64,000 bases of DNA from Atrichornis clamosus (Eukaryota > Chordata > Aves > Passeriformes > Menuridae), in contig WBMZ01008619.1 of assembly GCA_013400975.1 (NCBI GenBank), positions 496,001 to 560,000 of the forward strand. The letters are read 5' to 3'. Below, in pieces: positions 11,549 to 22,712 of the stretch; position 1 is the first letter of the stretch; each line of letters opens with the position of its first letter. Position numbers and translations under genes: made by a program. The notes beneath the pieces were generated by a model. The model searched no databases, was not told where the DNA came from, and saw only the letters and a program-made list of their open reading frames with translations.

Positions 11549-14500
11549 GATGTCTTCCTCAAAGGAAAACCTTCCCTCTAGAACAGTCAGTTTTACATGA
11601 AAATCCCTCTCTCTTTCCTGCTGATTGATTGGGCCTCATCCCCTGTTAGAGAGGAAGACTTTGGTACAACAATAGCTTTGTTACATTGCTTAAAAATGCT
11701 GGATTCACATCCCCTCCCATGGAAGTCTCTTTCCCAGCTGGCTCTTGGCAGGCAAGGACACGTCCCCCAACGTCACACACATCGTCCTAGACTTCACCAT
11801 CATCAAGATTTTCAGTTGTATGTTATTCCTCTGGCACATTTCTTTCCCCTTTCCATTTTCTTTTTCCATTTTGTAACGCAGCTCTGACAAGGACATCCTT
11901 GTTTGCAGGAAAACAACCGGCCACCGAACCGCCTCTAGGCAAGGAATTCTTCGCTCTGCAAACTCGTTTCCTTGCACTTTATTAATTTTTCCATGTCATG
12001 GTAACTGTTTGAGTGACCTGAGTGACAAAGGGGCCTCTCTTGTGCACAAACACACACTCCCAGGCTCCTCCAGCACAGAATTCCCAGTGGAAGTGCCGTG
12101 TTTACACACACGGGCTCGGCTTCCGGAGGAACACGCCGACTTTATTTCTCTTCTGTCTGGAGTCAAGTGAGGCACGTTCCAGATGAAGTCAAAATAATCC
12201 CAGAAAATCCCTGAAACTTCAGACTTTCTGGAAGAGTTTTGGAACATCCCCAAAGGCAAATAGAGGGATTTTATGAAGCATTCCGATACTCATATGAAAA
12301 TGATTGTGGGGAAATACACACAATGCAGATCACTCCAGGGATTAGGAGCCTTCCAGCAGAGAATTCCTTCAGCTGTGCATTTCTTGGATAAAAGTATTAA
12401 AAAAAATAGGAAAGCATTATAATCTCATTTTAGGGTTATTTGTTCTGAGTGATAGGAGGTCTGATGCCGTGGCAGGTGAGGTGACTGCTCTGTGGCCTGA
12501 TCACAAGTATTTAATATATTATTGGCTCTATAAGTCTATTTCCCTGCTTTTTTCTCTCCCTCTACATGTCTGTGCTTAACTAAACATCACCCATCTTGAT
12601 TCTTCCCTCAGAAAGAGCGGGATCAATCAGGAATAATCCTTGTGATATGACTAACTTAAGTCAGCCTAAGTAGAGAATCAGGTCTCAAAACCCAGTATGG
12701 GTTGTGAACTTGCCTTTTCTGTCACAAGTACAAGGGGCATGTGAGACACTCCTGGATCAGAGGCAAAGTCTCTTTTCATTATAAGTGATTAACAAGCAGA
12801 AAAATAAGACCCTGACTTTTTGACAGGAAAAAAGAGAGAGAAATGTCTCAATTTGGCCTTATATGATTCCCCCCTCTAAGCAGAGAGCTCTATAAAGACA
12901 TTAAAGCAAAAGTATTAACAAAATGAGGCACGTTCTCAGTGAATTTGTTACAGGCAAACAACACATGAACACTGAAATGAGCCAACAATTCTTTGGTGGG
13001 CTGTTTGAAATGAACTGCTGGTTTCACTCTAAGTAGACAAATTGTGCCCATTCATTATATGCAAAATACTCACACAGAAATGGGTGTAGGCCCATAATTC
13101 CAGGATTTTTCTTTTCATTTTCATTATGATTCTGAAACCCAGTCCAGTTTGGCAAAAACAATCCGTTCCGTGTACAGATCTGTTTAGCAGAAATGCATTT
13201 CTTTCGCAGAAAATCCTGTGACTCTCACACAGGCCAACAGTGTGTCACAAAGTGACCTTCAGCACTGGGCTACCTGGTCTTTACTCCTCACTTACCAGGA
13301 GGTTCATATTTTAAAACAGCATTTGGGAGATAACTGGGGCTAAATAATGACATTCTTCTCATATTAGGCCATGCATGGCCTTTCTGCCAAGCACCTTATC
13401 TAAATTAATTCTTCTTTGGGGAAAGGCACCACTGTGTTTTTTCATTTCTAATCTATTGTTTGCCTCCTTCCTTCCTGCACAATAAATAATGAAGACTTGA
13501 GCTATTTTGTAGTGAAAGGAGAAACCTTAGTGACTTGAATCTCGCTTCTATTCCCAAATTTCATTTATCTTCATCTTTCATTTCACTTTAGCCATCGGAA
13601 CACCAGAGCTCTCCCTCCTTAGAGCAGTGCCTGAAACACAAGGCTGCTCCACAGGGGAGAGGCAAAGAATTTTTGCTTTCCTTCTGCTTGAAGGTGTTTC
13701 ACTTCGCAGATGAGATTTACGGTTCTTTGATGACGCTAATGAGAGGGTGAGGATGAGAAGGAGAAGGAAATCAGATCTCTATTGCACTGTCTAATCTGAG
13801 GACACTACAATTTAAGAGAATAAAAAATAATAATATTTTTTAAAGAGTAACGGCTCGTTTTCCCTGGAAAAGAGCTTCTTTCAAGATATTGAAGGGAATG
13901 AGATGTGAAGCACAGCCTGTCCCCAGTGTTTCCTGACTTACTGGAGGTGATAACTCCATGCTCAGAGCTTTGTTCTCCCCCTTCTCAGTTGTGAAGCATC
14001 AAAGTCTTTCCATGCAGTGAACATACAGAAAAACAGCCCTTAATTCTGCATTCCCAGTCCCTTCTGGCACTTGGACCACAGGACCTGTGGACAGAAATGC
14101 CTTTGGAGGACCGAGCTGGCAGGAACAACTCGCAGGAGGCAGAGGTGAGCTGCCTTCAAGTGAAACCCGAGTTCTGTGATGTCACTGAAGTCTGCTCTGG
14201 CTCCCGGAGCCCCTGGAACTCTTCATCCCCGCGGTGCTGAGACAGGACACCCGGTATCCAAAGCCTCCTTTAATCAGCCTAGAAACCTGAATAAGGCTAA
14301 CAGCAAAGCCAGCTCCTGCCAATCTGCTCGCTGGAGCTTTTGCTTTCTAAGCAAGCCAGAGGAGTTATTCCCAAATTCCCCATAATCTCACAAGGAGAAT
14401 TTGTCAAACACGCACTTTTAAAGGGGTAGCTCTCAGTAGAGGCATTCCCCTCATTTCACTGGGCATTTCTTTAGAACATTCCGGGTAATTCAGAATTTGC

Positions 14501-14689
14501 CTTCAATACATCTGCGTTCTCTGCACATGCACTTTACCAGCATCCAACCAGGAAGAATCACCTGGAATATCAAGGCTGGTTCCCTGCTCCTGCAAGCAGA
14601 CTTGTGGTGGAGACTCCTTCCATGAGTCCACAAGGTCACTGGAACGCAGGCAGGGGTATCCAAGAGCTTCTGTAGTCCTCTCTGGCAGG

Positions 14690-15002
14690 GCACAGCAGTG
14701 CCAGCTGCTCCCAAAGGGATGGGGAGCCGGAGCGATCCCGAGGCTGGGAGAGCAGGAGCCTCCCCAGTCCCTGGGCAAGGTGAGCAGGACAGGCCAGGGG
14801 GTGGCGGCCGGGTTCAGCCAGGAGTCCCCATCACCAAAACCCAGAGTGATGGATCAGGTTTGGGGCCAAGGCAGGAGCACGTCCAAGTGCAGGGCAGCGT
14901 TAGGGCCAGTGATGGGGAACAGGGTCACCCCCAGCCCAGGGGCCACAGAGGGGCCACGGTGACACTGCAGACTCGAGGTGACTTTAATGACTTTCCAGGA
15001 TA
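14690..15002. other. GC-rich block of unknown nature
   Basis: About 300 bases with high G and several CpG sit between AT-rich flanks. Open frames of 101 codons (plus strand, 14,698-15,003) and of 60 and 91 codons overlap in several frames, as GC-rich chance sequence gives. 'ggcaag|gtgagc' at about 14,779/14,780 would serve as a plus-strand splice donor. It could be a small CpG-island remnant, an alternative first exon or an unrecognised repeat. I cannot decide between these. Confidence 0.3.
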
Positions 15003-15700
15003 AGGAAAAAGAAGATATATCACCATTCCAAACACAAAATGTGTTCACTGTGTTATGACAAGTTTCTGAGAAGCCACTTGCTCAGAGTTGCCTAAGAATT
15101 AGAAGTTTCCAGTGTGGTCAGACCATGTGGCTTTTTCTGGACAGTTTAGGAAGGTGTTGTGTTCACCCAGCCTGCTCCCTGCCGCTGCCCCCATCCCACT
15201 CCCATTCCCTGGGTGGCTGTTCAACGCCTTCTGAAGCCACACACTGACCTGGCTGAAAGCTAAAAGTTCTTTTTAGGCAAGATCATTTCAGCATTCTCGT
15301 TCAGAACTCTGTGTGCTCAGTTGTCTCTGTGTTACTGAAGGCAAGCAAACTGCACTATGAATTTGAATTCTCCTCAATGAGCTTTGCTGCTGGAGGAGAA
15401 CTGTCTGATTATTCTTCTGTTTCCAGAAATGAATGAGAAATTCAGTCCTTCTATCCTGACCTCTCCTTACTGTTCATTCGAAACATTAAATACATTTCAT
15501 GCTCTTCCTATTGAAAATTAGAAAAAAGTTTAAATCGTAATTAATTTTTGGAACTCGCAGTCTGAAAAGCCCCACCATGTCAAGTCAATCAGTTTTTTTA
15601 AGATGTCAGGCTCTGTGCTACATTAATTTAATAAGTTTCAAAACCAAGAAAAGAGGATTATAAAACCTGTAGTGAAGTACTGTACTTAAACTTTAAAAAT

Positions 15701-15712
15701 GGGGGGGGGGGG
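15701..15712 (+). repeat. Poly(G) run of 12
   Basis: Twelve consecutive G are read directly. Runs of this kind are unstable and error-prone in sequencing, so the exact length is uncertain. Confidence 0.85.
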
Positions 15713-16849
15713 CAGAGTGGTTTTCTGCATTTTCAAAGCTGGATTTTATTTTCCACAAACTCCACTAAAATTTATTCTGCAGTTCCTGATAATATGTGAT
15801 AGTTTACAAGCAGTTCTACCGTGGGCCAGTTGTGTCATTATGACTCAAGTCCCAGCCAGGCTTAAAGTGCCTTGAAAAGTGAATTTAATTAACCCAGTTA
15901 ACCCATTTTTTGGGGGACACCAAGGCACATTCAGCACTTTTCAGCATTTGACTTCATGTTAATTTGACCTTGTGCACATAAGGGCTCTCCACATCAGATG
16001 GTGGATTGTGCACAGGCCTGGTCAAACCTTCTGCTTCACTCTCAGCCCATTATTTCTGAAGTGCTGTTAGCAAGGAAACTCAAACAATCTTTTTCCCAGG
16101 CTGTCCTTTCACCCACGGCCTCGGCAAGCTGTAAGTGCAGAGCAATCCAAAATCCTGCTCAGTTAAAGTGACACGCTCCAAGTGGATATCCAATTGTTTA
16201 TGTCAGCGTGAAGATTCCCTTCTCTTGGATCTTATTTTGATTTCGTCTGGTAGAATCTGTGGCGCCCAAATGGTTTCTGCGGTGAAAAGGGCTTTCTTCC
16301 CCTGCTCTGTCTCCCTTTATTTCTCCGCTTCTTTTGAACTCCTGAGGGACTGAGACAGTGCAAGTGATAACGAAGAGGAGAGCATCTCCTGGATGGAAGG
16401 AGCTGGAGCCAAGGCACCCAGTTTACTTCTCCTGGGAGACTGCTCTCTGCAGTCACACCCCAGGAGGATGCCAAATAATGAAGTCAGCAGTTGTACAGAT
16501 GCCTTGGGTTTGGGACCGTGCTCAACATAACAACTTTAGCACAGGGTTTTCTGGAAGGTTCCTCACAAGCGGGGCCGAACAGCGCTGGCTGTGCTGCCCA
16601 CATGCCAACACTGCTCTGTGTCTTTGGCCCACCTGGCACTCTGCCAGTCACTGCTGCTGTTGTTACAGCAAAATTGTTCCTTTCCACAATGAACTTCTCT
16701 GCTTTTTATGGTTATCTTGAATGAAGAATAGTTATCTTACCACAGAATTACAGGAGCAAAAGATGGTCCAGCTACCTATAAATCACCACATCTGTCCTCC
16801 CAAAGCACTTTTGTCAGGGAGAAACTTCCTTGGTGAATAGAATTATGGA

Positions 16850-17215
16850 GTCATAGAATATCCTGAGTGGGAAGGGACCCCCAAGGACCATCCAGTCCAG
16901 CTCCTGGCCCTGCACAGACACCCCAACAATCCCAGCCTGTGCATCCCTGGGAGCGCTGTCCAAAGGCTCCTGGAGCTCTGGCAGCCTTGGGGCCGTGCCC
17001 ATTCCCTGGGGAGCCTGGTCAGTGCCCAGCACCCTCTGGGGGAAGAACCTTTCCCTGATCTCCAGCCTGACCCTCCCTGGCACAGCTCCAGCCGTTCCTG
17101 GGTCCTGTCCCTGTCCCAGGGAGCTGAGATGGGAGCTGCCCTCGGGAGGAGCTGCAGATCCCTGAGGTCTGAGCTCAGTCTCCTCCAGGCTGAACAAATC
17201 AAGTGACCTCAATAA
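16850..17215 (-). mobile_element. CR1 LINE 3' fragment (about 365 bp), second subfamily
   Basis: It opens with 'gtcatagaatatcctgag' and continues with 'gggaagggacccccaagg', 'cctggccctgcacagac', 'ccctggggagcctggtc', 'ccctctgggggaagaacc' and 'ctccaggctgaacaaatc'. This is the reverse complement of a CR1 3' region that differs from the copies at 11.07 and 22.12 kb and agrees with those at 53.98 and 62.78 kb, so at least two CR1 subfamilies are present. The 3' terminus (left edge) is intact and the 5' side is truncated. Open frames of 119 and 175 codons on the element's own strand are remnants or chance frames within the repeat. Confidence 0.95.
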
Positions 17216-19420
17216 TATATAAAAATAATAACAGTCACAACGGCTGTTCCTGTTGTGAAGCTGCTCAGCCAGGGTTGCACAAGAAGTCACTGTCTGACCC
17301 ATGGATCCTGCTGTGCTCCTGGGTGGCAGTCCAGCTCCCATCCACTTCAGCTGTTCACTTTGTTCTGATGACAGGGATTATTTCCTACCCATTTCTAAGA
17401 AGTTCAGTCTTAGGGATTAAAAGAAATGGAGTCTGACCTTTTTATTATCCACGTTAAAGCAGCCTTACTGACCACTGGAACTTCTGAAAGCGATGCTGGC
17501 AAAGTTGCTTTTTCTAATGATGTGAAGCAAACTTGTCAGAAGGATGAGGCCTCCTTAGCTGCACAAGGTCAAGGGATATTTTTAGAGGAAGGCATATTTG
17601 CAGCCCCACCCTGAGGATGAAGATTCAGAAGCAGACACCTTAGCAGCTTGCATTGAGAGAATCGAGTCACGCAGGAAGAAATCTGCATCCTGAAGCTTTT
17701 CTTCTGAAGGGTTAAGTCTGGATGAGAGTCATGGGAACTGCTCTTTCACAAGATGGATTTTAAAGGAAACTTTGATACTTGCAGATCAGAGTTCCAGTTC
17801 AGTTCAGTTCCCATTACATCAGTAGATCTCCACTTTATTGCCATGTAAGAAAGAGTCTCTTCCCAAACACTTATTTTGCACTTCACTGTAAGAAAAAGCC
17901 ACTGCTTTTTCACAGAGCTGCTACTTTCACTAATGCTGATACAAAGCAAAATGTGAGAAGAAATCCACACGATTTTGCTAAAAGATTTGCTTTCATGATT
18001 TTCATTGAGACAGGGAAATACATCTCCTGCTTTCAGGCTGCTGCTGCTGCTTCCCTGTAGGAGCCTGGGAGGGAGAGTGACCTCTGCGTGCTCCTGACAT
18101 CCAGCACAGCTTTGGTTCCTTCTGCTGAACCAGGGATGCTCCATTTCCAGCTGTTTCCCTCTGGTCCGAGTAGAGCAGTTGTTAAGGTTAGAACCATGTC
18201 TTTACTATTTGTTGTAACCTGTCAGCTGTAGTCTCAATCCTACATCCCGGATCATCAAGTTCAGGACTGGAACAAAATTTTCTATGAAGGTACAAACCTG
18301 GAATGTCCTGTTAGAGGATAATAAGCCACTGAGAACATTCTTCCATTTCTCTGGCCAATTCAATTTGAATCATTGAATGTTATTGGCAAACACAAAGAGA
18401 CAGTCAAGGTAAATACCACAGTTTATGCTGGGGTTAATTAACTGCCTGAAGTACCACCCATGAAGCAGATAAATCAGACTATTCTTCTGAGTCCCGGCTC
18501 AAACAAGGTTAAAGGAATTTCTTTTTTCACATTAGCATAAACTAATATGTGAACAAATGTACAGATGCTGCATTCAAGAGAGCAGAAACAAAATATCTGC
18601 ACTGCTGTGGGGAGGCTGACTGGATAAATGTCAGCATGTTCACTGCCCTGAAAATAGAAGACTAGAAAATACACATATCAAGTTAAACTAATGATTTATG
18701 TGTCCCAAAGGCAGGTAGCAAGAGAATGAACCCCTAGAAGGCACAAATAATGAATGCATTGCCTGTAAGGGAAGTGTTTATTTCTCCTTTCTAGTAGGAG
18801 GCTGTTTCATAGCAGAGAACATGAGAATTTGATATTCCTCCCAACATTTGGAGAGGATCACTGATGCTCCCCAGGGGCCTGCCTGTCTGCAAGGAAGCTG
18901 CTCAGTGAGGGCAGCAGGTACTCCCAAAGGCAGCTTCATTTGTGAGTGGGTGGGCTGGGAGCAGAGATCAGGGCTGCCAAATTTGAGAAAATGGTGACTG
19001 GAAGCATGTACTGGAAAGCAGAAGAGTCCAGGGAAAAGTACGGCTGGAGAGAGATGGGAATAAGGTGACTCAGTAGAGAAAGGTCGTGGCAAAGCACGCA
19101 AGAGAAGTTTTCAGAAAGAACAGAAGAGAGAAAGAATTTAGCACAGAGCTGACCAACGAGTGTTTTTTTACTGTACAACACAAAGCATCTTTCCCAAGCA
19201 AAACAAACTGGCTGGCTTGTCCGGCTGTGTCGGCCAGCCCTGGTGAAGGAAAGGAAAGTGGGGTGATGGATTTGCTTGGCAACCTCTTGCTGAGCTCAGG
19301 GTCATATCTCTGCAGTGCCACTGCACTGTGCCATCAGCCAGGGGCTGTCTTTAGCCCATAAACCTCATGTGCTCCCCACTGCACAGTGTGACTCCAGCCC
19401 AGGAGATGCCTCTGTATCAC
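17216..19420. other. Non-coding DNA without a recognisable gene
   Basis: Only short, overlapping open frames are present, and no splice-flanked exon or repeat was recognised. Confidence 0.65.
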
Positions 19421-19472
19421 CTCTGAGGTTGGAAAAGACCTCCAAGGTCACCGAGTTCAACCTGGACCCAAA
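19421..19472 (-). mobile_element. CR1-like 3'-end fragment, short
   Basis: 'gaggttggaaaagacctcc' followed by 'aaggtcaccgagttcaacc' matches the reverse complement of the last bases of a CR1 3' UTR of the 'gaggttggaaaagacc' type, different from the other copies here. Only about 50 bases remain. The terminal tail words are degraded, which points to an old insertion. Confidence 0.6.
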
Positions 19473-22117
19473 ATCCAGGAGCTGGCACTCATACAGGCTG
19501 CATCCTGCAACCACAGGCTGGTGGTACAGCAAGGTTTTCAGGACCTCAAATCCACAGACAGGATTCCGTCCTTGTGTGCAGCCCCTGTGTCACAATCCCA
19601 TGGTCCTTCCTAGAAGAACTTGTTCAAACAGTGTTCTAATTATGGAAAATAATAGAGCCTCAGGCAATTTTTAGCTGTGATTGTGTGGGTTTAAGGAGAG
19701 GGTGGTCATGGGCTATTCTCACCCCATACCTATTTTCTTCCTTCATTTAAACAGCTGCCCAGAAGGAAAAATTCTGCCCAGCAGCATGTTCCTTGCCTGG
19801 AATGGCTTTGCAAGTAATGGTTTCTGATACTCAGTTTCACATTGACTTGGCATCTAACCTTATATTTGCATTGATAGATGTTTCCACGCCTAAAGCTGCA
19901 CTCAGGATATCCAAGAACCTAAAGCTGTCAGCGGAGTTCTTAATAGAGACACATGACAGCCCCAAGTAGACACATCCCAGACTCACATGATGGCCCTGAA
20001 ATCCCATCAGGAGCAGCTTCATGTGCTGACATAACCACAGGAAAAGCAATGTTCTTTACACATGTAAAAGAGATACCAGAAACCAGCAAGGATGTGGGAT
20101 GAGAAAAGGAGAGGGGAATAAAAGAGCTCTTTGAATAGATGTGAACCCACTATTAATAGTAGGATGAGTTCACAGGAAAGAATACTTATGATATCAGAAA
20201 CCACCAAGACATCTGTTTATTTTAATACTAAAGAAGATCTCCCCTGGAGGCCTTGTGAGCGTGCTTCCAGGGCTCCCAGAGCAACGAGAGCCAGGAAGGC
20301 AGGAGGCAGCAAGATCCAGTTCCTCCCCCCAGGACTGCCTGCAGACAGTGAATCAGATCCTGCAGGATCCCCACTCAGCAATCCAGGGATGTTATGCACA
20401 CTCCGACCCTGCAGATGGGAAACCTTTGGGGTCTCCCCGGACTGGGAATGTCTGGGCTGTGGCCTAAACGTGGAGCCACGCACACAAGCCAAGGCCATAA
20501 TATTTGTGGCGGTTTTTTTATTGAGGACAAAAGGATGATAATTGTAGATTATTCTGCTGCAGGCTGGCCTGTGGTGGTGAATTGTTACTGGTACCCACAC
20601 AGGTCCATGCTGGGGTGTAGCCTGAAGTACTGAGGGACATTTAGAGTGATCAGAGGGGTCCTGGCAGGGTGCAAAGCCCCACCCAAGCGGATGTGCCATC
20701 AGCATCCACATTTATCTAGCAAAAGTCAAAACCAAGACAGCTTAGTCCTCTACCAAAACAATCTCTGGACTTTGGGAAAACAACTTCTTATTTGCAGGAT
20801 TGGCAGGATCCCAGGAGTGCAAAGAACTAATCCCACTCACCTCCAAAAAAACATCCCAGTGGAGCATGTTTTACTTTAAGCTGATACTAAAGGCAGAATT
20901 GAAATAACTCTGCACAGGGCTGAGAGTGCTCAGTGTGTTCCTCTTTCATGAAAGATGCAGTAACCTATTTGTTTGCTGAAATAGCTGGAAGATCAAACCC
21001 CTCACTGAATCCACAGATCTATGATGGATGAGCTGCCAGGACAGCACTGAGCTCTCTGATACTGAAAGACTCACAAACAGCACATCATTAAAATTCAAGA
21101 GGAAGCAGTTGTGGAGCGTATCAGTCCGTGGAATAACAACATCCCGAGAAAGAGCTATTTGTTATTTTAGAGTCTAGAGTCACCTGGAAGCATGTTTTCC
21201 AGAAAGTATTCAGGTACGGAATTGTGCCCCAGCATTCTTTTGAAGCCCCATCACTGTGTTGATGTTTTCATTGTCCCTGTTTTCATTGACTAAAAATGTC
21301 AAGTGTTTCATGAAGGCTAAAAAGCCTCAAGTTGCAAGGCCAAAAGTCATGGTAACTGGAAGGAAGCCTTGGGAATGAAAGCTGCTTTGAACTTACTGGG
21401 AAAAGAGACAAAAGAGAAAAATAGTCGATAAAGTGTTGGATAAGAAATGGCATGAGAAGGAGACAGCCTAGGGGGAAAAAACCTGTAAGGAAGTATCCCA
21501 CATCAACTTTATAGAGGGTTTCAACCAGCAGAGAATGTGACTTGGTTGCTCTCAAGCATAATGAGAGCACGTCCTCTGACTTCAGGGAGCTCCTGACACA
21601 CCACCTGTGTTTAACAAATGAAAATGAGGTGAAAGTAGTTGAAACCCTTGCTCTACCCATGTCAGTAGACTATTTAACATTGCCTTTTCCTTAGAGGTGG
21701 GATTTTGCTTGCAAGTTAAATATATTTGCAGTCACTTACAGAAAGGGAAAACTGGCAGCAGAATGAATGATCAGAGTGATATAAATCATCCACTTCCTTT
21801 CCAGCTCTGACAGACACGTGTATTCCCATTGGAGAGGACATGTCAGAACAGAGTTAAATTAATGAGCACAAGATTTTAGTCATTGTTTCAGAAGTTAACA
21901 AATGCTTTGGGACTTGAAGATGTTGCCACCTAGAACACACTGAACATCATGTTCAGAGGCTGCTCAAGGTGCTGCTCTGAAAAGAAGCACAGGCTGTTGT
22001 AGGGTGTGTCTGCCCAGAGTGAAAAGAGCTCAAACTAAATGAAACTCACAGTGAAAGAGATTGCAGTTCTGAATATTTACCTGGGGCTGCAGGTAGGACG
22101 TTGTGGCTGTTGCTGTT
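19473..22117. other. Non-coding DNA without a recognisable gene
   Basis: A minus-strand open frame of 164 codons at 20,217-20,711 lies opposite frames of 135 and 79 codons on the plus strand and shows no family signature, so I do not call it a gene. No repeat was recognised. Confidence 0.6.
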
Positions 22118-22712
22118 GAATCATGGAATGGTCTGGGTTGGAAGGGACTTTAAAGCTCATCTTGTCCCACTCCCTGACGTGGGCAGGGACACCTTCCACA
22201 ATCCCAGGGTGCTCCAAGCCCCATCCAACCTGACCTTGGACACTTCCAGGGATCCAGGGGCAGCCACAGCTTCTCTGTGCCAGGGCCTCACGACCCTCAC
22301 AGGGAAAAATTCCTTCCCAATATCCAATTTAAACCTACTCTCTGTCAGTTTGAAGCCATTCCCCCTTGTCCTGTCACTCCAGACGCTTGTAAAGAGTCTC
22401 TCTNGCTTGTAACGAGTCTCTCCCCATCTTTCCTGTCGGCTCCATCAGGCACTGGAAGATCACAGTGAGGTCACCCCAAAGCTTCTCCTCTCCAGGCTGA
22501 ACAATCCCAGCTGTCCCAGCCTTTCCTCCCAGCAGAGCTGCTCCATCCCTCTGCCCATCCTGGTGCCTCCTCTGGGCTCTCTCCAGCAGCTCCAGGTCCT
22601 TCCTGTGCTGGGCCCAGGGCTGGGGGCAGCTCTGCAGGTGGGGTCTCAGCTGAGGGGGCAGAGGGGCAGAACCCCCCCTCCCCTGCTGCCCACACTGCTT
22701 TGGATGCAGATT
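22118..22712 (-). mobile_element. CR1 LINE 3' fragment (about 595 bp), the longest copy here
   Basis: It opens with 'gaatcatggaatggtctggg' and continues with 'ttggaagggac', 'ccttggacacttccaggg', 'ccccttgtcctgtcactcc', 'tctccaggctgaacaatccc' and 'ctttggatgcaga'. This is the reverse complement of the CR1 ORF2 end plus 3' UTR. It reaches further into ORF2 than the other copies in the window. Within it a 19-base segment is present twice around an undetermined base at 22,404, which breaks any frame. Minus-strand open frames of 151 and 74 codons overlap it and belong to the repeat. Confidence 0.95.
22385..22423 (+). repeat. 19-base tandem duplication flanking a single N
   Basis: 'gcttgtaaagagtctctct' (22,385-22,403) and 'gcttgtaacgagtctctcc' (22,405-22,423) are near-identical neighbours separated by the only N in the window, at 22,404. 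The CR1 copy at 11.07 kb has a single version of this region, so the second copy is extra. An assembly join is the likeliest cause. Confidence 0.9.

Larger units (their letters stand above)
11549..16849. other. Non-coding DNA; AT-rich with one GC-rich block
   Basis: No gene is recognisable. The block at 14,690-15,000 is markedly GC-richer than its flanks and is listed separately. A run of 12 G lies at 15,701-15,712. AT-rich stretches around 12.3-13.9 kb contain no open frame of note. No transposable element was recognised between the two CR1 copies that border this interval. Confidence 0.65.

Noticed and set aside
11040..11600. 186-codon plus-strand open frame
   Set aside because: It lies almost entirely within a minus-strand CR1 3' region and is open because that repeat is GC-rich. 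It has no protein signature.
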